From NCBI GenBank assembly GCA_964397445.1, contig CAYNHZ010000002.1:186001-250000 (forward strand): a DNA stretch of 64,000 nt, given 5' to 3'. The position numbers and the translations under genes were made by a program. The notes below the pieces were generated by a model that saw nothing but the letters and a program-made list of their open reading frames with translations, was not told the origin of the DNA and did not search any database. Numbering within the stretch: the stretch's first letter is position 1; each line of letters opens with the position of its first letter. The stretch is from CAYNHZ01 sp964397445 (GTDB taxonomy: Bacteria > Bacteroidota > Bacteroidia > Bacteroidales > UBA932). Positions 26,056-34,094 of this stretch are shown in pieces.

Positions 26056-26077
26056 GTGTACTAATATACTAATACAC
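26056..26077. promoter_or_regulatory. 22-bp palindromic operator, probably for the operon's own GntR/YtrA regulator
   Basis: GTGTA (26056-26060) and TACAC (26073-26077) frame a 12-base core, and 18 of 22 positions match the reverse complement. It starts 3 bases after the -7 box. YtrA-type GntR proteins commonly bind GTGTA-N12-TACAC-like sites, and such a regulator is the last gene of this operon. Binding would block transcription initiation, so the operon should be autoregulated. Confidence 0.75.
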
Positions 26078-26108
26078 TAATAATCTAACAAATCAAAATA
26101 AAGGTATT

Positions 26109-26936
26109 ATGATTACAATTGAAAATCTTGAATTCAGTTACTCCAAAAATCGGGTTTTAAAGGGGATTAATCTCTCTATAGAAGAGGGGAAGATTTATGG
26201 TCTTCTCGGTCAGAATGGTGTTGGAAAAACAACCCTTTTGAAAATAATCTCGGGGCTATTGAAACCAGACTCAGGATGTTGCAAAGTAGATGGCGCTACC
26301 CCTTTCAACAGAGAACCATCTTTTCTTAAAGATATTTTCCTCATACAGGAGGATTTTGTAGGTCCCGATATGAGTATAGAGATCTTTGCAAAACATATTG
26401 GAACATTTTATCCAAATTTTGATAGCTCTGTATTTTACAAATGTATGTCAGTATTTGAGGTAAATCCGGCATCAAAATTCACTAAACTTTCATACGGACA
26501 ACAAAAGAAATCTATTATTTCTGTCGCTCTCTCTCTAAAAACAAAACTCCTTCTGCTTGATGAACCAAGCAACGGATTGGATATTCCTTCAAAAAGTCAA
26601 TTGAGGAAATTAATTTCAGAGAACTCATCTGATGATAACACCATTATCATCTCTACACATCAGGTTCGTGATCTTGAAAACCTTATCGATCCGATTATCA
26701 TTTTAGAAAAAGAAGAGGTACTAATGAACGCATCTATCGATACCATATCTGAAAAACTTTATTTTTCAATGGATTCTAATCTAAACGATAAGGCGTTATT
26801 TTCTGAACATTCACTTGGAGGTTATATTCAAGTCTCACAAAATACGAATGGGAAAGAGAGTAAAGTAAATCTTGAATCTCTCTTCAATGCAGCTCTTCTG
26901 AATAAAGAGCTTTTCAAATCTATTTTTGCTAAGTAA
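26109..26936 (+). CDS. ABC transporter ATP-binding protein
   Basis: A 275-residue ABC ATPase. Walker A is GLLGQNGVGKTTLL, the Q-loop is near LIQEDF, the signature is the variant LSYGQQKK, Walker B is LLLLDEPSNGLD, and the H-loop is STHQ. It pairs with the membrane protein encoded 54 bp downstream and with a GntR regulator. This arrangement is typical of exporters for cell-envelope-active peptides or drugs in the YtrA/BcrA group. The substrate is unknown. The first ATG follows the operator by about 30 bases, so the leader is short. Confidence 0.9.
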   Translation: MITIENLEFSYSKNRVLKGINLSIEEGKIYGLLGQNGVGKTTLLKIISGLLKPDSGCCKVDGATPFNREPSFLKDIFLIQEDFVGPDMSIEIFAKHIGTFYPNFDSSVFYKCMSVFEVNPASKFTKLSYGQQKKSIISVALSLKTKLLLLDEPSNGLDIPSKSQLRKLISENSSDDNTIIISTHQVRDLENLIDPIIILEKEEVLMNASIDTISEKLYFSMDSNLNDKALFSEHSLGGYIQVSQNTNGKESKVNLESLFNAALLNKELFKSIFAK

Positions 26937-26990
26937 CGATATTTAACTAATTAATCAAATTTAACTTAAATCATTAAAATATAAATTATT

Positions 26991-27767
26991 ATGAATAATA
27001 TATTTAGTTTCTACAGATTTGGTCAGCTTTTCAAAAAAGAGATGAAAGAATTTTATTCAAAGTATGGAATTTCGTCAATTTTAATTTTATCCGTGCTTGT
27101 TGTTATTTGGGTTTTCATCCTTGTTTTTACCAGGAAATTAGTGAGCCCGGATCAACGCCAAGAGGTGATTTTTCTCCTATTCTCTATTTTTACAATTATG
27201 CTCCCTTTTAAACTGTATGGAGATATAAATGATAAGAAAAAAGGGGTTTTTTACACATTGCTTCCTGCTTCTATTTTGGAAAAATACTCAGTTATGGTGA
27301 TAAGTTGCATTATTATCTATCCGACACTTTTTCTCATTGCACTATTATCGTTAGATGGTTTTTTATCACTTATCAGTGGGACTCGTGGTTTTTCAGACAA
27401 TTTCTTCTCTTCGGATTTTTTAAATATTGATAATCTGTTGATATACATCGACTCACTTTTTATAGGTACTGCGTCGATTCTTGGTAATTTGATGTTTATA
27501 AAGCACAAATTCAGCAAAACTTTCTTATCATTGATTGTTTTTGGAGTTGTTCTTACAATACTTACTTTATCGTCAATGTCATTATTTATTGAGGATTCAT
27601 TTCTATATCTCACAAATGCAGACCAATTTTTGGGCGATCCTACCTATACAGAGGTAATGGAAAAGGTGAAAAGGTGTATAGAAGTGTGCGAAAACATATT
27701 TCCGATTCTAATATCTGTGTTATTTCTAACACTATCTTATTTCAGACTAAAGAAACTCCAATATTAA
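26991..27767 (+). CDS. ABC transporter membrane permease
   Basis: A 258-residue membrane protein with about six hydrophobic segments; the first two are near 24-46 and 62-80 (SSILILSVLVVIWVFILVF and VIFLLFSIFTIMLPF). It has no family-defining motif that I recognise, but its size and topology suit the permease of a GntR-controlled ABC exporter. It lies between the ATPase and GntR genes in the same operon. Its 3' end lies 11 bp before the GntR start. Confidence 0.8.
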   Translation: MNNIFSFYRFGQLFKKEMKEFYSKYGISSILILSVLVVIWVFILVFTRKLVSPDQRQEVIFLLFSIFTIMLPFKLYGDINDKKKGVFYTLLPASILEKYSVMVISCIIIYPTLFLIALLSLDGFLSLISGTRGFSDNFFSSDFLNIDNLLIYIDSLFIGTASILGNLMFIKHKFSKTFLSLIVFGVVLTILTLSSMSLFIEDSFLYLTNADQFLGDPTYTEVMEKVKRCIEVCENIFPILISVLFLTLSYFRLKKLQY

Positions 27768-27778
27768 TAAATATCACA

Positions 27779-28147
27779 ATGGATTTTAACGAACACAAAC
27801 CAATTTATTTGCAGATTGCAGATAATCTGTCAGATAAAATATTGAGAGGGGAGTGGTTAGAGGAGGAGAGGATACCATCTGTTAGGGAACTCGGAATAGA
27901 TCTCGAGGTAAACCCAAATACAATAATGAGAACTTATGATTATTTACAAAATAGTGGAGTAATTTATAATAAGAGGGGAATCGGATACTTTGTGTCCGCA
28001 AATGCAAATAATAATATTAAAACATCACAAAAGAAACAATTTATTGAGGATGAATTGATTACAATTTTTAAAAAAATGGAATTGATAAATATTAATATTG
28101 ATGAGGTGGTTGAATTATATAGAAAATATCAAAATACTCATAGATAA
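27779..28147 (+). CDS. GntR-family regulator, YtrA subfamily
   Basis: A 122-residue protein: a GntR winged helix (about 10-75) with the segments PIYLQIADNLSDKI, ERIPSVRELGIDLEVNPN and RTYDYLQNSGVIYNKRGIG, then a short helical tail instead of a large effector domain. That architecture defines the YtrA group. The start is the ATG at 27779 (MDFNEHKPIY); a longer frame to 27674 lies inside the permease gene. It probably represses its own operon through the palindrome at 26056-26077. The inducer is unknown; related regulators respond to cell-wall-active compounds. Confidence 0.92.
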   Translation: MDFNEHKPIYLQIADNLSDKILRGEWLEEERIPSVRELGIDLEVNPNTIMRTYDYLQNSGVIYNKRGIGYFVSANANNNIKTSQKKQFIEDELITIFKKMELININIDEVVELYRKYQNTHR

Positions 28148-28219
28148 ATCTGTAACTTTTTATTTTTAAATCGTCTTAAATGTAAGTAATATTCAAACGT
28201 TATTTTTTATATATATATT

Positions 28220-30676
28220 ATGAAAAAGTTATTTTTAGCACTAATTATTTTAATTTTTCCTCTTACTATTTTATCAGCCAAGTCTGTCCAACTCGGACAA
28301 GTTAAGGGGCAAGTGATAGAAGCCAATACGAATCGGTTATTGCAATATGCAACAATAATTATACAAGCCGTTGATTCTACAATTATTGGTGGAGCTACTA
28401 CCAATGCCAATGGTGATTTCTCAATTTTAAAAATCCCTTATGGTGAGCATACAATGATCGTTACACTTATGGGATATAAAGATTTAAAGATCAATATTAA
28501 GGTTGATAAAAATCTAATAGATCTTTCTCAATTAACACTTGAAGAGGATATTGCCGTAATTGATGGTGCAGTTGTCTCTGCCAGACTTCCTCTAATCGAA
28601 CAAAAAGTTGATAAGTTAGTGATGAATATTTCTGAATCTGTCTCATCAACCGGTGGTAACGGAATTGATATTTTAAGAAAAGCTCCGGGTGTTTCGATAG
28701 ATTATGAAGGTAATATCAAATTAAATGGTAATGTCGTTGATGTTTGGATTGACGGAAGACCTTCATATCTCTCAGGAAAGGAATTGGAATCTCTGCTTGC
28801 ATCAACAGATGCAAGTTCGGTGGAAAAGATAGAGATTATGTCTCACCCCTCTTCAAAATATGATGCTTCAGGAAGTGGTGGTATTATTAATATCATAACA
28901 AAAAAGAATTTTTTGAAAGGGTTTAATGGCTCTATACGTGCAGGATATGGTGGAATGTATATCAATAGATATTTTCAAGATATAGATGGGACGATCAATC
29001 TTTCTTATAGATCTGATAAAACAAATACTTTTCTTATGTATAGTCCAGGTTATAACTCTATGGGTATCGATTATAGATCAGAGACAAAATTCGGACAAGA
29101 TTATAAATATAAAGAGATCGCAAAAACTGATTTCACTTTTAACAGTATGAGCCATCAAATAAGGGGTGGAAATGATTGGTATATAACCAAAAAAGATGTA
29201 TTTGGTTTTATAGTTAATTCCACTCTCAGAGATGGAAAATCTTTCTCATTCACTCCGAGTGAAAACGAGATTTTCTATATCGATAATATCATTTCCCGTA
29301 AAATAACAGATATTTCAAACCCTAGTTATACAAATAGTATAACCGGAAATATCAATTATACCCACACTTTTAATGAGACAAAAGCTCAAGAATTAACACT
29401 CAATGCCGATTATGCTTATTATGATATTGGTGAGAATAATATTCAGAACCAAGTTGTTGAAAGTTCTGCTTCCAATTATTTGACCCCTGAAGTGTTCCGT
29501 TCAAATACCACTCAGTATATTAATATTGTCTCTGCTAAAGCAGATTATCAGCAGATGTTTTGGAAGACAGGTGTGTTAGAGTTTGGTGCTAAATGGGTAA
29601 AAACATTTACGAATAATAATACAGTTCGGACAGATTTTATAGGTCAGGAGTGGATCAATAATGAGAACCTTTCAAACAAGTTTAAATACAATGAACAGGT
29701 AGCATCACTATATGCAACTGCTTCAAAGATGTTTGGGGAGAAGTGGAGTGCTAAATTGGGACTTCGTTCAGAATACACATACTCTGAAGGGAATTGGATT
29801 ACATCAGGTAGTGTAAGCAAAAAAAGTTATATAAACTTGTTTCCAACTGCTTATGTAGGGTATACCCCAACTAAAAATTGGAGGTTGTCGCTCTCTTATT
29901 CGATGAGGGTGAAGAGACCAAGCTATAGCCAACTTAATCCCTTTATGATGACAATAGATGCTTCAACAATTATTCAAGGGAATCCAAATATCACCCCTCA
30001 ATTTTCTGATAATTTGGTGGCTTCGGTCGGATATAAATCATTTTTGACCCTATCTCTCTTATATACTCATAATCGTGATTTTATAATGCAGAAATTGAAT
30101 ATTGATCCTGTCACTGGAAAGAAAATAATGTTATGGAGTAACTGTGGAACTCAAGATATGGTAGGTGGTAGTGTAGCTCTATCTGAGTTGTCAATATTTA
30201 AATGGCTTGTTCTTGATGCAAATATCTATGCAGGGTATAATAAAAACGTAAATAATACTGATGGTTTTGTTAATGAAGGTTTGATGACATCCGCATATGG
30301 TAATTTTACTTTTCTTTTACCAAAAGATTGGAAAATAGAGTTCGGTGGATTCTATCAGGGGACAAATCCGTGGGGCGATTTTATCATCCATCCTAGTTAT
30401 ATGTTTTTCGGAGGGGTAAAAAAGAATATGATGGGGAATAAAGCTACCTTATCACTAAAAGTGGATGATATTTTCAGAACATTTGAAAACAACCTCTCTG
30501 CAAAAGATGTAAAAGGGGAGACATATATGAAAGTTGACCAAAAGATGTATTTTCAAAAGGTGTCTCTCTCTTTTGTCTATCGTTTCGGTCAATCTAAAGC
30601 ATCCAAGTATAGGAATGTCGGAAATTTGGATGAATCGAGCAGGGTTGGGAGCTCTTCAAGTATAGGTGGAAAATAA
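28220..30676 (+). CDS. Outer-membrane beta-barrel receptor with a carboxypeptidase-like domain and TonB plug
   Basis: An 818-residue outer-membrane protein with a signal peptide (1-20). A CarboxypepD-regulatory-like domain (about 25-110, VKGQVIEANTNRLLQYATI) is followed by a plug-like domain (about 130-230) containing VWIDGRPSYLSGKEL and GSGGIINIITKK. A C-terminal barrel of the OMP_b-brl_3 type then runs to the end. It resembles TonB-dependent receptors without a SusD partner. No TonB-box can be pinned down and no SusD-like gene adjoins it, so a substrate cannot be proposed. It ends before a strong terminator at 30716-30749. Confidence 0.87.
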   Translation: MKKLFLALIILIFPLTILSAKSVQLGQVKGQVIEANTNRLLQYATIIIQAVDSTIIGGATTNANGDFSILKIPYGEHTMIVTLMGYKDLKINIKVDKNLIDLSQLTLEEDIAVIDGAVVSARLPLIEQKVDKLVMNISESVSSTGGNGIDILRKAPGVSIDYEGNIKLNGNVVDVWIDGRPSYLSGKELESLLASTDASSVEKIEIMSHPSSKYDASGSGGIINIITKKNFLKGFNGSIRAGYGGMYINRYFQDIDGTINLSYRSDKTNTFLMYSPGYNSMGIDYRSETKFGQDYKYKEIAKTDFTFNSMSHQIRGGNDWYITKKDVFGFIVNSTLRDGKSFSFTPSENEIFYIDNIISRKITDISNPSYTNSITGNINYTHTFNETKAQELTLNADYAYYDIGENNIQNQVVESSASNYLTPEVFRSNTTQYINIVSAKADYQQMFWKTGVLEFGAKWVKTFTNNNTVRTDFIGQEWINNENLSNKFKYNEQVASLYATASKMFGEKWSAKLGLRSEYTYSEGNWITSGSVSKKSYINLFPTAYVGYTPTKNWRLSLSYSMRVKRPSYSQLNPFMMTIDASTIIQGNPNITPQFSDNLVASVGYKSFLTLSLLYTHNRDFIMQKLNIDPVTGKKIMLWSNCGTQDMVGGSVALSELSIFKWLVLDANIYAGYNKNVNNTDGFVNEGLMTSAYGNFTFLLPKDWKIEFGGFYQGTNPWGDFIIHPSYMFFGGVKKNMMGNKATLSLKVDDIFRTFENNLSAKDVKGETYMKVDQKMYFQKVSLSFVYRFGQSKASKYRNVGNLDESSRVGSSSSIGGK

Positions 30677-30715
30677 AAGGTTAATAAATAGATAAATAAA
30701 CAAATTATTAAAAGG

Positions 30716-30749
30716 AAAGACGGGCGATTGAGAAATTCCCCGTCTTTTT
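30716..30749 (+). terminator. Rho-independent terminator after the outer-membrane receptor
   Basis: AAAGACGGG (30716-30724) pairs with CCCGTCTTT (30739-30747), a perfect 9-bp stem, followed by a T run. It also acts as a boundary with the DUF362 operon. Confidence 0.9.
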
Positions 30750-30781
30750 GAATATTATTTAAGGCAGTTTTCTTAACTTTG
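30747..30781 (+). promoter_or_regulatory. Promoter of the DUF362-polyferredoxin operon
   Basis: TTTG (30747-30750), 23 bases, TAACTTTG (30774-30781), 14 bases before the ATG. The -33 box overlaps the T run of the terminator. Confidence 0.55.
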
Positions 30782-30795
30782 CAAAAAACAATAAT

Positions 30796-31743
30796 ATGCA
30801 AAGACGTAACTTTTTAAAAACAGCAATATTCGGAGCAATTGCAGGCGCAGTTGCTATAAAAGGGGATAATTTAAATGCATCGGAATTACAATCTTCTATT
30901 GAGGGTGATTCTTCATCACAACCCAATGATCTTGTTGCAGTTATGGGTGGAACAGCTGCTCAGTTGTATCATAAAGGGATTGAAGAGATGGGAGGGATGA
31001 AAAGATTTGTGAAAAAAGGGCAAAAAGTTGTGGTCAAGCCAAATATTGGTTGGGATAAATCACCTGAATTTGCTGCCGATACAAATCCTGAGTTGATATC
31101 ATTGATAATTAAAGATTGTTTTGCAGCAGGCGCATCAGAAGTTGTAGTATTTGATCACACTTGTGATGAGTGGCAAAGTTGTTATAAAAATAGCGGTATT
31201 CAACAAGCTGTCGAGTCGGCAAAAGGGAGGATGGCATTTGCTCACGATGAGAAATATTATAGGGAGGTCACTTTGCCAAAGGCAAAAAAAATGAAAACTG
31301 CAAAAATTCACGAAGCTATACTTGATTGTGATGTTTGGATCAATGTGCCAATTTTGAAAAACCACGGTGGTGCAAAGATGACCATAGCAATGAAGAACTT
31401 TATGGGGATTGTATGGGATCGTAAGAAGATGCATACTAATGATTTACAGCAATCTATTGCCGATTGCTCCACTATAGATAAAATGCCCGTTTTAAATATT
31501 GTCGATGCGTATAGGATAATGACTCAAAATGGCCCGAAAGGAAAATCTGTAGATGATGTTAGGGTTGCAAAGGCTATTTTTTTCTCCACCGATATTGTTG
31601 CAGTTGATACAGCTGCAGTGAAGTTTTTTAACCAATATAAAGAGATGGATCTCGATCGTGTTACACACATTAGACTCGGTCAAGAGGCTAAAATTGGTAG
31701 TATGGATATTGACTCTCTAAGGGTGAAGAAAATTAAAATCTGA
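30796..31743 (+). CDS. Exported DUF362 domain protein
   Basis: A 315-residue DUF362 protein. The N-terminus MQRRNFLKTAIFGAI has twin arginines followed by a hydrophobic core, so Tat export of a folded, perhaps cofactor-bearing protein is plausible. DUF362 segments are KVVVKPNIGWD, VVVFDHTCDEW and VWINVPILKNHGGAKMTIA, then NFMGIVWDRK. No iron-sulfur motif is visible in this protein. Its stop overlaps the start of the polyferredoxin gene (TGATG), so the two are likely partners in an extracytoplasmic redox step. The substrate is unknown. Confidence 0.87.
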   Translation: MQRRNFLKTAIFGAIAGAVAIKGDNLNASELQSSIEGDSSSQPNDLVAVMGGTAAQLYHKGIEEMGGMKRFVKKGQKVVVKPNIGWDKSPEFAADTNPELISLIIKDCFAAGASEVVVFDHTCDEWQSCYKNSGIQQAVESAKGRMAFAHDEKYYREVTLPKAKKMKTAKIHEAILDCDVWINVPILKNHGGAKMTIAMKNFMGIVWDRKKMHTNDLQQSIADCSTIDKMPVLNIVDAYRIMTQNGPKGKSVDDVRVAKAIFFSTDIVAVDTAAVKFFNQYKEMDLDRVTHIRLGQEAKIGSMDIDSLRVKKIKI

Positions 31744-33317
31744 TGGTATCGAATAAGTTTTACGGTTTTTTACGTTGGTTTAGAATAGCGGTTGCACTAC
31801 TTGTCTTTATTGCTGTAACTCTCTCTTTTACATTTTTAGGGAGGGAGATTGCACAACTCTCGCAGGTGCTTAAATTTCAATTCGTTCCCTCTTTACTCCT
31901 ATTTGCCGGGGGAGGAGCTGTTATCTTTCTGGTTTTCTTATTGTTGACCTTGCTTTTTGGGCGGGTTTATTGCTCATTCATTTGTCCACTCGGTATTTTT
32001 CAAGATTGTATAGGGAGAATATCTAACATCTTTAAATCAAAAAAACAGAAAAGAACAAAATATTCCAAACCATTCAATGTTTTGAGATACAGTATATTGG
32101 CAATTATTTTCTTATTTACGATTTTTGGGATTATGTATCCAATTCTTATGTTGGATCCCTATTCGATTTTCGGTAGATTTGCCCGCCATATTTTTAATCC
32201 TGCAATTCAATTAGTCTCTAATTCTATTTCTACATTTTTCCCGGAATCGGTCTATTATAGATCCTTTACCCCGATTGTTTCAGGCACATTGATTTTAACT
32301 ATCTCATTTTTCATTATTATTGTAATTATGAGTTCATTAAGAGGACGACTTTATTGTAATACCATTTGTCCTGTCGGCTCATTATTAGGATTAATATCTA
32401 AAATTTCCCTTTTTAAACTCACTATTAACCACTCTTCTTGTGTGGGTTGCGCTCAATGTGCAAAACATTGTAAGGCAGAGTGTATTGACGAAAATAACAG
32501 GGTGATTGACGAGAGTAGGTGTGTGGCTTGTTTTAATTGTATGGGGGTATGTACCGGTGGGGCGATTAGTTATAAATTGAGGTGGAATTTATTTAAAAAA
32601 GGGGAACCTCTCTCGAAGGAGAGCCACATTAAGGAGATGAAGGGAAGGAGGGAAGCTATTGCCGCAATAGGTGCAATAGGTGCCCTTTTGGTGGTAAGAA
32701 ATTGGAAAAAAGAAAAAATTGAGGTGGCAGAGAGTGGTGTTTCATCGAATACAAGGGAGATAACCGGAATTATTCCTCCTGGAGGGAAAGGGATCGAACA
32801 TCTGATGAACAATTGTACTGCTTGTCACGCTTGTGTTGCTGCGTGTCCTAATGAGATAATTACCTATGCGAAAGGAGAATATGGATTAAATGGATTGTTT
32901 CTTCCGGTAATTCATTATAATTCTCATTTTTGTGGATACGATTGCAAAAGATGTATGGAGGTTTGTCCAAGTGGGGCACTTGTAAATGTACCTTTAGCCG
33001 ACAAACAACATATCCAAGTGGGAAAAGCTAAATATACATTTAGATATTGTGTAGTTCACACAGCCGGTACCGATTGCGGTGCTTGTGATGAGCATTGTCC
33101 TACAAAGGCTATCACTATGGTTCCTTTGAAAACAAATGAAAATCTCTTTATACCGAGTGTGAATAGAGATATTTGTATTGGGTGCGGGGGATGTGAATAT
33201 ATCTGTCCGGCCTCTCCAAAAGCGATAACTATTGTTCCCCTCTCTACCCATTCGACAGCAAAATCTCCCTTAAAAGAGATTCAAGAGAAAAAAGAGGTAG
33301 ATGATTTTGGTTTTTAA
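31743..33317 (+). CDS. NapH/YccM-like membrane polyferredoxin
   Basis: A 524-residue protein with several N-terminal hydrophobic segments carrying two NapH-like motifs, CSFICPLGIF and CNTICPVGSLL. Multiple [4Fe-4S] segments follow: CVGCAQCAKHC, CVACFNCMGVC, CTACHACVAACP, CGYDCKRCMEVCP, then CGACDEHCP and CIGCGGCEYICP. That would allow about six clusters. Such proteins carry electrons from the quinone pool through the membrane to an exported redox partner; DUF362 upstream is the obvious candidate. Its last 4 bp overlap convergent trmD. Confidence 0.9.
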   Translation: MVSNKFYGFLRWFRIAVALLVFIAVTLSFTFLGREIAQLSQVLKFQFVPSLLLFAGGGAVIFLVFLLLTLLFGRVYCSFICPLGIFQDCIGRISNIFKSKKQKRTKYSKPFNVLRYSILAIIFLFTIFGIMYPILMLDPYSIFGRFARHIFNPAIQLVSNSISTFFPESVYYRSFTPIVSGTLILTISFFIIIVIMSSLRGRLYCNTICPVGSLLGLISKISLFKLTINHSSCVGCAQCAKHCKAECIDENNRVIDESRCVACFNCMGVCTGGAISYKLRWNLFKKGEPLSKESHIKEMKGRREAIAAIGAIGALLVVRNWKKEKIEVAESGVSSNTREITGIIPPGGKGIEHLMNNCTACHACVAACPNEIITYAKGEYGLNGLFLPVIHYNSHFCGYDCKRCMEVCPSGALVNVPLADKQHIQVGKAKYTFRYCVVHTAGTDCGACDEHCPTKAITMVPLKTNENLFIPSVNRDICIGCGGCEYICPASPKAITIVPLSTHSTAKSPLKEIQEKKEVDDFGF

Positions 33318-33994
33318 TTGTTTTCCAATAGTTCTGGACGTAATTTTTCAGTGCGAATAAGAGCTTGTTCCTCTTGCCATTGTGTGATCAGTTTAGGATT
33401 GCCTGAGAGTAGCACTTCGGGTACTTTCCACCCCATAAAATCTGCTGGTCTTGTATAGATAGGGGGGGCGAGGAGATTGTCTTGAAAGGAGTCGCTAAGG
33501 GCAGAGGTCTCGTCTGTAAGTGCCCCAGGTATCAACCTGATAATGGAATCGCATATCACTGCAGCGGCGAGCTCGCCGCCACTTAAAACATAATTTCCTA
33601 TTGAGATCTCTTTTGTTATGAGATGTTCTCTGATACGGTGATCAATCCCCTTGTAATGACCACATAAAATAATTATATTTTGAGCACAGGAGAGTGAATT
33701 AGCTATCTTTTGATTTAACAATTCCCCATCCGGAGAGGTGTATATTATATGATCGTAATCCCTTTTAGATGTGAGGGATGTTATTGCATTGTAAAGGGGT
33801 TCCGGTGTCATCACCATCCCCGCATCTCCTCCAAAACAGTAGTCATCGATCTGTTTGTAATTACCTTTGCCAAAATCGTGGAGATTTACAATGTGTATCT
33901 CAATAATTCCTTTCATCTTCGCCCTTTTTATGATAGAATGATTGAGAGGACTATCTAAAATATCTGGTACTGCACTGATAATATCTATTCTCAT
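33314..33994 (-). CDS. trmD: tRNA (guanine-N1-)-methyltransferase
   Basis: Methylates G37 of tRNAs with a G36G37 sequence, preventing frameshifting. The 226-residue protein has the trefoil-knot SAM-binding elements, including IILCGHYKGID and ISIGNYVLSGGELAA, and the N-terminal MRIDIISAVPD. The C-terminal helical domain contains LLAPPIYTRPADF. It is a lone gene with its own promoter at 34002-34033. It meets the plus-strand polyferredoxin gene tail to tail. Confidence 0.96.
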   Translation of the reverse strand: MRIDIISAVPDILDSPLNHSIIKRAKMKGIIEIHIVNLHDFGKGNYKQIDDYCFGGDAGMVMTPEPLYNAITSLTSKRDYDHIIYTSPDGELLNQKIANSLSCAQNIIILCGHYKGIDHRIREHLITKEISIGNYVLSGGELAAAVICDSIIRLIPGALTDETSALSDSFQDNLLAPPIYTRPADFMGWKVPEVLLSGNPKLITQWQEEQALIRTEKLRPELLENN

Positions 33995-34001
33995 AATGGC
34001 G

Positions 34002-34033
34002 CAAAATTACGCATTTCTGCTATTCTATTCAAA
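34002..34033 (-). promoter_or_regulatory. Promoter of trmD
   Basis: Minus strand: TTTG (34033-34030), 20 bases, TAATTTTG (34009-34002), 7 bases before the ATG. A near-leaderless mRNA is implied. Confidence 0.7.
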
Positions 34034-34041
34034 ATTAAATG

Positions 34042-34049
34042 TATATTTG
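34042..34049 (+). promoter_or_regulatory. -7 box of the DUF349-yidC-yggS operon
   Basis: TATATTTG, 45 bases before the ATG at 34095. No -33 TTTG is seen at the usual spacing. Confidence 0.5.
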
Positions 34050-34094
34050 CAAGTTATAAAATTATAAACGAATATTTTTTATATTATCACTACT

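Noticed and set aside
26056..26085. Repeated CTAATA units as a start of a CRISPR or satellite repeat
   Set aside because: Only three short copies are present within a palindrome directly at a promoter; an operator explains them better.
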